Assembly: GCA_012518155.1 (NCBI GenBank)
Contig: JAAYTC010000152.1
Span: 1 to 24,775 of the forward strand
From: Bacteroidales bacterium
GTDB taxonomy: Bacteria > Bacteroidota > Bacteroidia > Bacteroidales > Dysgonomonadaceae
Length of the DNA: 24,775 nucleotides
Direction of reading: 5' to 3'
Shown: positions 15,973 through 23,991 of the stretch, piece after piece
How positions within the stretch are numbered: the first letter of the stretch is position 1
How the letters are laid out: every line of letters starts with the position of its first letter
Notes under the pieces: model-generated
Seen by the model: only the letters and a program-made list of their open reading frames with translations
Database searches by the model: none
What the model was told of the DNA's origin: nothing
Translations under genes and position numbers: made by a program

Positions 15973-17769
15973 CTATTTCGAATTTTCTATCCATTTACGT
16001 ATGTTCTCACCCTTGGATTTTCCTATCAAGTTTTTCACCTCTTGGTCATCCGCCTCTTTTATTCTCTTGATGCTTTTAAAATGAGATAATAATTTTTTCT
16101 TTGTAGCGGGTCCGATACCCTCGATCCCATCCAGTTCGGAAGCCACCTGTGTTTTACTCCTTTTTTTTCTATGAAACGCGAGTCCGAACCGATGCGCCTC
16201 GTCTCGTAACTGTTGAATTAATTTTAACGTTTCGGAATTTTTGTCGATGTAGAGAGGTACCGGGTCGTTTGGATAATAAATCTCCTCAAGGCGCTCCGCG
16301 ATGCCAATAACAGCTGTTTTTCCTTTTAGGCCAATTTTTTGAAGCGATTCTATAGCAGCGTGTAATTGCCCCTTACCTCCGTCAACAACAATGAGTTGGG
16401 GTAGGGGAGAGCCTTCGTTAATCAGCCGTGAGTAGCGTCTTTCGACCACCTCTCGCATAGATGCATAATCATCGGGGCCCACGACGCTCTTAATATTATA
16501 GTGGCGGTACTCTTTTTTCGCGGGTTTAGCTTTTTTGAAAACGACACACGCGGCCACCGGATTTGTTCCCTGTATATTTGAATTGTCGAAGCATTCGATA
16601 TGCCAAGGCATTTCCTTTAACCGCAAATCTTTTTGTACGGTCGTTAATATTCTCGTTGCACGTTGTTCGGGGTTGAGCATCTCTGCTTTTTTCAGTTTGT
16701 CCACTTTGTACTGCTTCACGTTCATTTCAGATAATGCCAACAGTTTTTTTTTCTCTCCGCGTTGCGGAACGGTAAATGTCACCCCCGACAACTTCAATTC
16801 CGGAATGATGGGGACGATTATCTCTTTCATCTCGCTTCCAAAGCGTTGACGCATCTCCACGACACCCAGTCCCAGTAGTTCTTGGCGACTTTCATCTAAC
16901 CTTTTCTTGTATTCAAATGTATAAGCCTGTATTACAGCTCCTTTCACTACGTGTAGGTAGTTGATGAAAGCGGAAGATTCACTTTCTTCTATTGAAAACA
17001 CGTCCAAATTAAGGTCGATATTGCTCACTACTTGCGATTTCTGCCGGAAATTTTGTATGAGAATCAGTTTTTCCTTTAATTCATTCGCTTCCTCAAATCG
17101 CATTTCCTCCGCGAGCGCGTGCATTCTTTCTACCACCTGCTTCTCGATTATAGAGACATTTCCCTTGAGAATTTCTATAATTTCTTCTACGTTTTTATTG
17201 TATTGGTCCAAGGATTGTAACCCTTCACACGGTCCTTCGCATCGTTTGATATGGTATTCAAGACACACTTTGAATTTACCTGCTGCTATGTTTTCAGGAG
17301 TGAGGTTTAGTCGACAGGTCCTTATTTTATAAACTTTTCTTACCAGATCCAGTAGTGCATTGACTGATTGCACCGACGTAAAGGGGCCAAAATACCTTGA
17401 GCCATCTTTAACAACGTTTCTCGTTTTGTAGATTCTCGGGAAGTATTCATTTTTGACCACGATATAGGGATAGCTTTTATCGTCTTTCAGCATCACGTTA
17501 TATCGCGGTTGAAGTTGCTTGATAAGGTTATTTTCCAGAAGGAACGTATCTTCCTCACTGTTCACCACGATATATTTTATTTTCCGTATTCTACGGACTA
17601 ATATCCTTGTCTTCGGCTGATCATGGTACTTGTTGAAATAGGAAGAGACCCTCTTTTTCAGGTCCTTTGCTTTACCCACGTATATGACGGTCTCGTTCTC
17701 ATCGTAGAATTGATAACAACCCGGTTGATGAGGAATGATAGCTAATGTATGTTTTAACTCATCCGTCAT
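15973..17769 (-). CDS. uvrC: UvrABC excinuclease subunit C
   Basis: Nuclease of nucleotide excision repair that makes the 3' and then the 5' cut beside a lesion held by UvrB; 598 residues, complete. In order: a GIY-YIG domain (CYQFYDENETVIYVGKAKDL, with the catalytic Glu in LLENNLIK), a UVR motif for UvrB binding around residues 205-240 (MRFEEANELKEKL), and an RNase H-like 5' nuclease domain with CFDNSNIQG, VVDGGKGQL and DEAHRF. It ends with a tandem helix-hairpin-helix (LDGIEGIGPATKKKLL). All key acidic residues are present. The start is 9 bases after the apt stop, so the two are almost certainly co-transcribed. Confidence 0.98.
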   Translation of the reverse strand: MTDELKHTLAIIPHQPGCYQFYDENETVIYVGKAKDLKKRVSSYFNKYHDQPKTRILVRRIRKIKYIVVNSEEDTFLLENNLIKQLQPRYNVMLKDDKSYPYIVVKNEYFPRIYKTRNVVKDGSRYFGPFTSVQSVNALLDLVRKVYKIRTCRLNLTPENIAAGKFKVCLEYHIKRCEGPCEGLQSLDQYNKNVEEIIEILKGNVSIIEKQVVERMHALAEEMRFEEANELKEKLILIQNFRQKSQVVSNIDLNLDVFSIEESESSAFINYLHVVKGAVIQAYTFEYKKRLDESRQELLGLGVVEMRQRFGSEMKEIIVPIIPELKLSGVTFTVPQRGEKKKLLALSEMNVKQYKVDKLKKAEMLNPEQRATRILTTVQKDLRLKEMPWHIECFDNSNIQGTNPVAACVVFKKAKPAKKEYRHYNIKSVVGPDDYASMREVVERRYSRLINEGSPLPQLIVVDGGKGQLHAAIESLQKIGLKGKTAVIGIAERLEEIYYPNDPVPLYIDKNSETLKLIQQLRDEAHRFGLAFHRKKRSKTQVASELDGIEGIGPATKKKLLSHFKSIKRIKEADDQEVKNLIGKSKGENIRKWIENSK

Positions 17770-17778
17770 TTCATGTCG

Positions 17779-18309
17779 CTATATAGAGTATTTGATCATT
17801 GAGCAAATCTCAACCTCTTCTGGAAAATGTTTTCTCCCTTTCAGCTCTTCCAGTTCAATCAAAAAATTGATATAAATCTCTTTCACACCCAATTTTCTTA
17901 CCAGGCTATAAGCTGCTACCATTGTGCCGCCTGTTGCTAACAAGTCGTCGTGTATAAGGACTACATCTTCTGGTGTTAACGCATCCTCGTGAATCTGTAT
18001 CGCGTCCTCTCCATACTCTTTGGTGTATCGTTCCTCGATCACTTTATACGGGAGCTTCCCTGGTTTTCGAACCGGCACGAAGCCAGCTCCCAGTTTAATT
18101 GCCAAGGCAGGGCCCATGAAAAAACCTCTGGACTCGATGCCTACTACCTTTGTGATCCCTCTTCCTTTATACTTTTCATACAAGATTTCAGAGAGGTCCT
18201 TTATGTGTTCTGCCGACTGGAAAAGGGGGGTAATGTCTTTGAACTGGATGCCTGGAATTGGATAATCCGGGATGTTTCGAACTGCTTTTTTTAGTGTTTC
18301 AATGCTCAT
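17779..18309 (-). CDS. apt: adenine phosphoribosyltransferase
   Basis: Purine salvage enzyme of 176 residues that joins adenine to PRPP to give AMP. It carries the IPDYPIPGIQFKDITPLF opening, the GIESRGFFMGPALA segment, the flexible loop around KLPYKVIEERYTKEYGED, and the PRPP-binding motif VVLIHDDLLATGGT. It ends in the usual short beta strand. It is 44 bases downstream of mnmG with a parS-like palindrome in the gap, and 9 bases upstream of uvrC. Confidence 0.97.
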   Translation of the reverse strand: MSIETLKKAVRNIPDYPIPGIQFKDITPLFQSAEHIKDLSEILYEKYKGRGITKVVGIESRGFFMGPALAIKLGAGFVPVRKPGKLPYKVIEERYTKEYGEDAIQIHEDALTPEDVVLIHDDLLATGGTMVAAYSLVRKLGVKEIYINFLIELEELKGRKHFPEEVEICSMIKYSI

Positions 18310-18328
18310 TTAATTTTGCCTTATATTA

Positions 18329-18350
18329 AAATGTTCCACGTGGAACATTT
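18329..18350. promoter_or_regulatory. parS-like ParB-binding palindrome
   Basis: A perfect 22-base palindrome with no loop, whose core TGTTCCACGTGGAACA (18332-18347) matches the bacterial chromosomal parS consensus; a TGTTCCACGTGGAAC form is known from Pseudomonas. It begins 4 bases past the mnmG stop codon, in the mnmG-apt gap. parS sites load ParB for chromosome segregation and usually lie near the replication origin. A loopless palindrome without a T-tract is a poor terminator. ParB binding is inferred from sequence alone. Confidence 0.78.
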
Positions 18351-18353
18351 GCT

Positions 18354-20243
18354 TTATCGTCCCAAGAGAATCAGTAAGACGGAGATGTCGTTAGGAGACA
18401 CTCCCGGTATCCTGCTCGCTTGGGCAATGGTTTCGGGGTTGATTTTCGTTAGTTTTTGTCGTGCTTCGGTAGATAGCGATTGTATTTCGTTATAATTAAA
18501 CCGATCTTTGATACGTATATCTTCCAGCCTCGTGAGCTTGTCGGCCATGAGGCGTTCACGCTTGATGTACCCGCTATACTTCACCTTGATATTCGCCGAT
18601 TCGATAATCTCTTCTTTTCGTTCTTCGATCGATCCTAACATCTCCTTCAGTGGGGCGACTTCTTGCGACATCAATTCGAGGTCGATAGTAGGCCTTGTTA
18701 TAAGGTCTATTAATTTCACGCCTTGCTTTAATGGAGATGTTCCCAGTTGCTCAAGGAATGGGTTTATTCGATCTGCCTTGATTGAGAAGTTAGAGGCGAA
18801 TTCTATGATCTCGTTTACTTTTTCTTCTTTCGCATCGAGTAGTTGTACCCGTTCAGAAGAGGCTAATCCCCATTCGTGCGACTTACGGGTGAGCCTTTCG
18901 TCCGCGTTGTCTTGGCGCAGCAGGATGCGGTATTCAGCCCTCGATGTGAACATCCGATAAGGCTCATCCACCCCCTTCGTGATCAAGTCGTCTATCAATA
19001 CCCCTATGTACGCTTCATCTCTGCGCAGCGTGAAAGGCTCACCTCCATGGCAATTCACATGAGCGTTTATACCCGCCAGTAAACCTTGGGCCGCTGCCTC
19101 CTCGTAACCGGTGGTACCGTTTATTTGTCCAGCGAAAAATAGGTTTTTCACCTTCTTCGTCTCTAAAGTAGGGAGGAGCTGTGTCGGGTCGAAGAAGTCG
19201 TACTCTATCGCGTAGCCCGGCCGGAATATATGTACGTTCCGAAATGCCGGTACACGTTTCAGGGCCTTTAACTGTGTCTCTAAAGGGAGGGAAGATGAAA
19301 ACCCGTTGAGGTAATATTCATGGGTTCGCTCTCCCTCCGGTTCTAAGAAGAGAAGGTGGCTTGTTTTATCGGAAAATGTGACAATCTTGGTCTCGATGCT
19401 CGGGCAGTAGCGGGGTCCAATGCTTTGAATTTGACCGTTGTACATCGGGGAATCGTGCAGCCCTTCGCGTAAAGCGTCGTGCACCTCTTCGCTGGTATAT
19501 GCCATCCAGCAGCTGCGTTGGGTTAGGGAGCGCTGTACCTCCGGGAGATAGGAGAATTTGTGGAAATCATCTTCTCCTATCTGCTCTTCCATCTGGGTAA
19601 AATCGACCGTCCTGCCATCAATACGAACGGGTGTTCCCGTCTTCATGCGGTCTGTCTTAAAGCCCCTCTCGCTGAGCTGCTCTGTCATACCAAACGATGC
19701 CGGTTCACCGATACGCCCCCCGCCGATTTGGACTTTCCCCACGTGGATCAAGCCATTCAGGAAGGTACCATTGGTCAGGATCACGGCCTTTGCCGAGAAC
19801 TCAACACCCATACGGGTCTTGACACCAGTGACTGCCGATCCTGTGGCTGCCGATTTGTCGAATTTCAGTTCGGTGACCATATCTTGCCACATATCCAAGT
19901 TGGGCGTATTCTCGATGATATCACGCCATGTTTCGATGTATTTCATCCGGTCGCTCTGTACCCGCGGGCTCCACATAGCAGGCCCTTTAGAGCGATTCAA
20001 CATCCGGAATTGAATAGCTGTTTTGTCGCTTACAATACCGGATTGGCCACCCAGCGCATCGATTTCGCGCACGATCTGCCCCTTCGCGATTCCACCAACA
20101 GCTGGATTGCAACTCATCTGGGCAATCTTATTCATGTCCATCGTGATAAGCAATGTCTTAGAACCCAAATTTGCTGCTGCTGCTGCGGCTTCACAACCGG
20201 CATGTCCTGCACCCACTACTATTATGTCATATTTAAAATCCAT
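18354..20243 (-). CDS. mnmG: tRNA uridine-5-carboxymethylaminomethyl modification enzyme MnmG (GidA)
   Basis: FAD-dependent enzyme that, with MnmE, modifies the wobble uridine of certain tRNAs. It is 629 residues, the family's usual length. The dinucleotide-binding motif VGAGHAGCEAAAAAA is at residues 10-24. Family signatures follow: CNPAVGGIAKGQIVREIDALGG, PAMWSPRVQSDR, GGGRIGEPASFG, SIGPRYCPSIETK and a GYEEAAAQGL segment. The C-terminal helical domain that contacts MnmE and tRNA is complete. MnmE is not in the window. It heads the apt-uvrC-dtd run, with a -7-like promoter box 23 bases before the ATG. Confidence 0.98.
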   Translation of the reverse strand: MDFKYDIIVVGAGHAGCEAAAAAANLGSKTLLITMDMNKIAQMSCNPAVGGIAKGQIVREIDALGGQSGIVSDKTAIQFRMLNRSKGPAMWSPRVQSDRMKYIETWRDIIENTPNLDMWQDMVTELKFDKSAATGSAVTGVKTRMGVEFSAKAVILTNGTFLNGLIHVGKVQIGGGRIGEPASFGMTEQLSERGFKTDRMKTGTPVRIDGRTVDFTQMEEQIGEDDFHKFSYLPEVQRSLTQRSCWMAYTSEEVHDALREGLHDSPMYNGQIQSIGPRYCPSIETKIVTFSDKTSHLLFLEPEGERTHEYYLNGFSSSLPLETQLKALKRVPAFRNVHIFRPGYAIEYDFFDPTQLLPTLETKKVKNLFFAGQINGTTGYEEAAAQGLLAGINAHVNCHGGEPFTLRRDEAYIGVLIDDLITKGVDEPYRMFTSRAEYRILLRQDNADERLTRKSHEWGLASSERVQLLDAKEEKVNEIIEFASNFSIKADRINPFLEQLGTSPLKQGVKLIDLITRPTIDLELMSQEVAPLKEMLGSIEERKEEIIESANIKVKYSGYIKRERLMADKLTRLEDIRIKDRFNYNEIQSLSTEARQKLTKINPETIAQASRIPGVSPNDISVLLILLGR

Positions 20244-20265
20244 TTATTCCTATTCTACAAACCTA

Positions 20266-20273
20266 CAAAGATA
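20266..20273 (-). promoter_or_regulatory. -7-like promoter box for mnmG
   Basis: Read on the minus strand this is TATCTTTG, an exact match to the Bacteroidota -7 pattern, about 23 bases before the mnmG ATG. No good -33 element is visible at the right distance. The rest of the 169-base mnmG-ybeY gap holds a small GCTGA/TCAGC hairpin at 20363-20375 and no gene. Confidence 0.4.
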
Positions 20274-20412
20274 CTAAAAAAGAAAACCTTGTGGATATTC
20301 CTTATGTTAATTACAGGTAAGGTGTTTTAAATGTGTAGGATAGCTGATAAGGTGCAAGAACGGCTGATAGTCAGCAGGCCTATTTACAAATGTTGATTTT
20401 TTAGTGACTTTA

Positions 20413-20832
20413 CTATATGTTCAAGAGTTCCAACGCACGGTTTTCCGCCTCCCGCATCTCTTTCTCTTCAGTTGCTGAATCGTCGGTCATCCCACATAGA
20501 TGCAGGATACCATGGATGATTACTCGATAAAGTTCCTCCTCGAAAGAAACGTTATACATTTGTGAATTGGAGCGCACGGTGTCAAGGCTAATAAAAATGT
20601 CACCCGAGATAACCAGTCCCTCTGAATAATCAAAGGTAATGATATCGGTATAGTAATCGTGCTGAAGGAAGCGCCGGTTGATCTCTATAATTTTCTCGTC
20701 GTTACAAAACATGTAAGATATCTCGCCGGTACTCTTGCCGTACGTTTTTGCCACGGATCGTATCCAGTTTGCAGTCTCTCTTTTTTTGATGAGGGGGAAA
20801 CTCACCTCTTCCGACTGAAAATTTATCGCCAT
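20413..20832 (-). CDS. ybeY: YbeY endoribonuclease / rRNA maturation factor
   Basis: Metalloprotein of 139 residues needed for 16S rRNA 3'-end processing and ribosome quality control in other bacteria. The ATG at 20832 (M-A-I-N-F-Q) is chosen because the longer frame, from 20919, would run into the preceding gene and adds residues outside the family. The metal motif is H107-G-I-L-H111-L-C-G, but the third ligand position, usually His in an H-x3-H-x5-H pattern, is Asp117 here (M-T-D-D). The preceding TDIITFDY segment is conserved. It lies 38 bases after the SpmAB-like gene and 169 bases before mnmG. Confidence 0.93.
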   Translation of the reverse strand: MAINFQSEEVSFPLIKKRETANWIRSVAKTYGKSTGEISYMFCNDEKIIEINRRFLQHDYYTDIITFDYSEGLVISGDIFISLDTVRSNSQMYNVSFEEELYRVIIHGILHLCGMTDDSATEEKEMREAENRALELLNI

Positions 20833-20870
20833 AATATTAACAATTATTGACTTGGAGAACGCGTTATTTG

Positions 20871-22103
20871 TTATCCGAAAAATAAGTAGGCCACGAAAAT
20901 AGCTGCTAAAATACTGCACAAATCCGCCAAAAGCGCTATGGGAACGGTGTAGCGGGAATTTTTGATGTTCACTGCCCCGTAGTAAACAGCCACGATATAG
21001 AACGTGGTATCGGTCGCACCCTGCATAACACTCGATAACCTACCCGCGAAAGAGTCTGCTCCGAATGTTTGCATCGTGTCGATCATCATCCCACGGGCAC
21101 CGCTCCCGCTTAGCGGTTTCATGAGTGCGGTAGGCATGCCATCCACCCAGCGGGTATCGCTTCCGGTAAGGGCGACCAAGTCACGCAGCCCTTCCATCAA
21201 AAAATCCATCGCGCCTGATGCGCGAAACACGCCGATCCCCACCAAGATAGCGATCAAGAAAGGGATAATCATTACCGCGGTCTTGAACCCCTCCTTGGCT
21301 CCGTCGATAAACGCGTCGAAAATATTGATTTTTCGTTTCATCGCTTTGGTGATAAACATCACGATAATGCCAAACAGGATAATATTAGCGACGAGGCTGG
21401 ATACGATGTTTACTTCCTCTTGTGGCATGGACCGGAAGAGAAGTACGGTTCCCGCGATCAGGGCAATCATCGCGATAAGGAAACCTAAAATCGCTCGACT
21501 GAAAATATTAATCCCTTGTTTTAGGCACACCGCGATCATCCCCACCAGGGTGGAAGAGAAAGTGGCAATCATGATGGGGATAAAGACGTCCGCGGGATTT
21601 GCGGCACCCAGTTGAGCCCGGTAGACCATCACGGTGACAGGGATCAACGTGAGTCCCGAAGCGTTTAGGACCAAGAACATGATCATGGGATTGGACGCTT
21701 CTTTTTTATTTGGATTGATCTCTTGGAGCTCCTGCATCGCTTTAAGACCAAATGGAGTGGCCGCGTTATCAAGCCCCAGCATATTGGCCGATATATTCAT
21801 CAAGATAGATCCCGACGCGGGATGATTTTTCGGGATATCCGGAAAAAGTTTAGAGAAGAGTGGATCCACCGCTTTAGAGAACAGCTCCACCATCCCCCCC
21901 CGTTCGCCAATCTTCATCACTCCCAGCCATAGAGCCAATACCCCCGTTAAGCCGAGCGATATCTCGAATCCTGTTCGTGCCGAATCGTAGGTGGAGTTCA
22001 TGATGTCGGTAAACACGTTCATATCCCCGAAAAAGATAAGCTTTACCAAAGCCACCACGAAAGCGATCAGGAAAAAGGCGATCCATATGTAGTTCAAAAC
22101 CAT
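20871..22103 (-). CDS. SpmA-SpmB fusion membrane protein (nucleoside-recognition/Gate domains)
   Basis: Polytopic membrane protein of 410 residues that joins in one chain what Bacillus makes as SpmA and SpmB. The N-terminal half matches SpmA (GLTGVLALWLGVMKIGERGG, SKLFPDIPKNHPA, GLDNAATPFGLKAMQEL). The C-terminal half, from about residue 260, matches SpmB (FIDGAKEGFKTAVMIIPF, FRASGAMDF, LSGSGARGMM, VMQGATDTTFYIVAVYYGAV). In Bacillus these act in spore core dehydration; Bacteroidota are not known to sporulate, so the role here is unknown and may be transport of a small solute. It starts 26 bases after the CotH gene and is probably co-transcribed with it and with ybeY. Confidence 0.9.
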   Translation of the reverse strand: MVLNYIWIAFFLIAFVVALVKLIFFGDMNVFTDIMNSTYDSARTGFEISLGLTGVLALWLGVMKIGERGGMVELFSKAVDPLFSKLFPDIPKNHPASGSILMNISANMLGLDNAATPFGLKAMQELQEINPNKKEASNPMIMFLVLNASGLTLIPVTVMVYRAQLGAANPADVFIPIMIATFSSTLVGMIAVCLKQGINIFSRAILGFLIAMIALIAGTVLLFRSMPQEEVNIVSSLVANIILFGIIVMFITKAMKRKINIFDAFIDGAKEGFKTAVMIIPFLIAILVGIGVFRASGAMDFLMEGLRDLVALTGSDTRWVDGMPTALMKPLSGSGARGMMIDTMQTFGADSFAGRLSSVMQGATDTTFYIVAVYYGAVNIKNSRYTVPIALLADLCSILAAIFVAYLFFG

Positions 22104-22129
22104 ATTAAAAGGAGTTCAAATGTGGGGTG

Positions 22130-23794
22130 TCAGAGCCCGTTAATATTTGTATCAAGCCATTGAATACGTTTTTCCACGAAATAAATTAGATAGTCCACTT
22201 CAGCTTGATACGAACCACGAATTATCTTTGAATTCCATTCTGGTTTCGTGATATCCCATCCAGCCCCGCCGTTTACGATAGGACTAAAATTCTTTGCCTG
22301 GGAAATTTGGAGACCCATGGCATGATTCTCTATAAAAGCAGGTAGCTTGTCTAAATCGGGTTTCACCTCGTTCCATCGTTTTTTTAGTTCAGAAACAAAA
22401 TAAGGATCTTCAAAGAAACGATCGAACCAGGGCGATTTTGTTTTGATAAACCAACCGTCAGGGCCGGCAGAATCCGCGCCTTGCTCCCATGTGATATGAT
22501 CGGCGTTACCAAATGCAATGTCGAAATCCCATACGAGTGGCTGTTCTATTTTCCCATTTCTCGGCAAGGCTAAGTAGCAACTGCCGCGCATGTTCCCATC
22601 CACGTTCTTACTTAACTCTTGAACAATGTAGTAGTTTATAAACGATTCAATATCAATATATTTTCTATATCCATCTACAGGATCTCGAAAGTTATCCGAG
22701 TACAAAACCTGTTCTGCTTTATTAAAATAGGACTTCACGTACTCGAACTGTGTGGGTGTAGGCTCGTCCGGGTCTTTAAACATGATGGGTAGTCCAACGT
22801 CCGGATATCCCCTGTCTGTTCGGAACTGATGCGGTGGTTCATCGAAATGGAAATCGAGCTCCAAAAAATACCCACCGGTAAGCGCTTCCCCATCGTTGTC
22901 GTTAGGTGTAACCAACTCTATATTAAACCTTTCCTCCGACACCTTTACATGCTCAGTTAATGCGTATACTCCTTGATATTCTCCATTCATATATAAATCG
23001 ATGCTCAGGGATCCTGGGGTCCAACTCATCCCGGCAATACGCGAGATTTCGAATGCGGTGATATTCCTCAACAATGTTTTGTCAGTGTGATTGGCAAGCA
23101 ACGCCCAGTCCCTGTCGGTGCTCATTCCCAAGAGAGATGCTTTGCTGTCTAACTTTAGTCGATAGGGCTTTTTATCCATCCCCCATGTAGAATTTCCACG
23201 TCCTCGTATGCCTGCTGTATGGGTTGATGAAACTTGATCGGAATAGTATGCATCGAGATCTTCCACTGTAATAGTGCTTCTCACGTAATTTTCTTTATCT
23301 AAAATGGGTAATCCTGATGTGTTGATATTTATTTGTGGAAGGCGAGGCAAGTCATGGGTGACAGTAACTGTATAATCTGTTTTAGTACCATCTTCCGCGA
23401 AAACACTATAAATAACCGGTTTACTGAAGTCGTTTTTCGTGATATCGCTGACCTGTTTTATTTCTCCAATATTCACCGAAGCACCTGAGTAAGTGAATGA
23501 AGCAATCAAACCATTAGAGGGGATGGCATATGGTATTGATATAGAGATAGTTGTGCCAGATATTGTACCCTTGATCGAAGCTTCAATCATAGGATTGAAT
23601 TCAGAATGAAAAGTGAATGATTCAAGCTCGCTTGCAGAAGAAAGCTCTTTTTCTATCGGGTCAGCGCAAGAAATAGAAAACGAGAACAACAAGAGGTATA
23701 AGATCCATATACCCCCGTTTTTTCCAATTGGATACCTCGTGTGGCCCGACTCTCCTGTATCTCTGCCAGAGTGAGGTGTGTTGAAAGCTGTCAT
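22130..23794 (-). CDS. CotH-kinase-family lipoprotein with N-terminal Ig-like repeat
   Basis: Exported protein of 554 residues. The lipobox cysteine is Cys43, after a hydrophobic core ending F-S-I-S-C, so it should be anchored in an outer or inner membrane leaflet. Residues about 50-150 form a beta-rich repeat ending FAEDGTKTDYTVTVT, as in the DUF5018-type domains of Bacteroidota lipoproteins. From about 150 on it matches CotH: GIRGRGNSTWGMDKKPYRLK, DWALLANHTDKTLLRN, YQGVYALTEHVKV, YFLELDFHF and VWDFDIAFGN. CotH of Bacillus is an atypical protein kinase; the conserved Lys and Asp-rich segments suggest activity could be kept, but this is inference. The N-terminus before the hydrophobic core is unusually long (about 28 residues) with no better in-frame ATG. 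Confidence 0.86.
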   Translation of the reverse strand: MTAFNTPHSGRDTGESGHTRYPIGKNGGIWILYLLLFSFSISCADPIEKELSSASELESFTFHSEFNPMIEASIKGTISGTTISISIPYAIPSNGLIASFTYSGASVNIGEIKQVSDITKNDFSKPVIYSVFAEDGTKTDYTVTVTHDLPRLPQININTSGLPILDKENYVRSTITVEDLDAYYSDQVSSTHTAGIRGRGNSTWGMDKKPYRLKLDSKASLLGMSTDRDWALLANHTDKTLLRNITAFEISRIAGMSWTPGSLSIDLYMNGEYQGVYALTEHVKVSEERFNIELVTPNDNDGEALTGGYFLELDFHFDEPPHQFRTDRGYPDVGLPIMFKDPDEPTPTQFEYVKSYFNKAEQVLYSDNFRDPVDGYRKYIDIESFINYYIVQELSKNVDGNMRGSCYLALPRNGKIEQPLVWDFDIAFGNADHITWEQGADSAGPDGWFIKTKSPWFDRFFEDPYFVSELKKRWNEVKPDLDKLPAFIENHAMGLQISQAKNFSPIVNGGAGWDITKPEWNSKIIRGSYQAEVDYLIYFVEKRIQWLDTNINGL

Positions 23795-23834
23795 AATTCA
23801 TGAGGTTTATATTTCACGATAAAACATATCAGTA

Positions 23835-23866
23835 CAAATGTAAAACAATCACCCGGTTAATGCAAG
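23835..23866 (-). promoter_or_regulatory. Bacteroidota-type promoter for the CotH gene
   Basis: On the minus strand TACATTTG (plus positions 23835-23842) is an exact -7 box. A TTG -33 element (complement of 23863-23865) lies 20 bases upstream. It implies a leader of about 30 bases and supports the ATG at 23794. Confidence 0.6.
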
Positions 23867-23957
23867 AGATGCACTATTCTGTCCACGCGAAACTTGAATT
23901 TACGATAGATCGTCCATTTATTGTCCGCTTTCGATATCGAATGTCGTTTTTTTTAGT

Positions 23958-23965
23958 TAAGTTTG
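23958..23965 (+). promoter_or_regulatory. -7-like promoter box for the helix-hairpin-helix gene
   Basis: TAAGTTTG matches the Bacteroidota -7 pattern exactly, 26 bases before the ATG at 23992. The -33 region is poor. If used, it rules out the upstream in-frame ATGs at 23860, 23869 and 23941. Confidence 0.4.
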
Positions 23966-23991
23966 TGAAAACGAGATGTGAACGTGATCCG

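Noticed and set aside
19560..20330. Long plus-strand open frame (256 codons) over mnmG
   Set aside because: It is fully antisense to a clear mnmG gene, is Cys/His-rich in a way typical of reversed coding sequence, and matches no family I know.
21004..21615. Plus-strand open frame of 203 codons over the SpmAB gene
   Set aside because: Antisense shadow of a membrane protein gene; its Ile/Pro-rich composition is the mirror of hydrophobic codons.
20871..23794. A sporulation locus
   Set aside because: Only CotH and SpmAB homologues are present, both families occur widely in non-sporulating bacteria, and no other spore gene is in the window.
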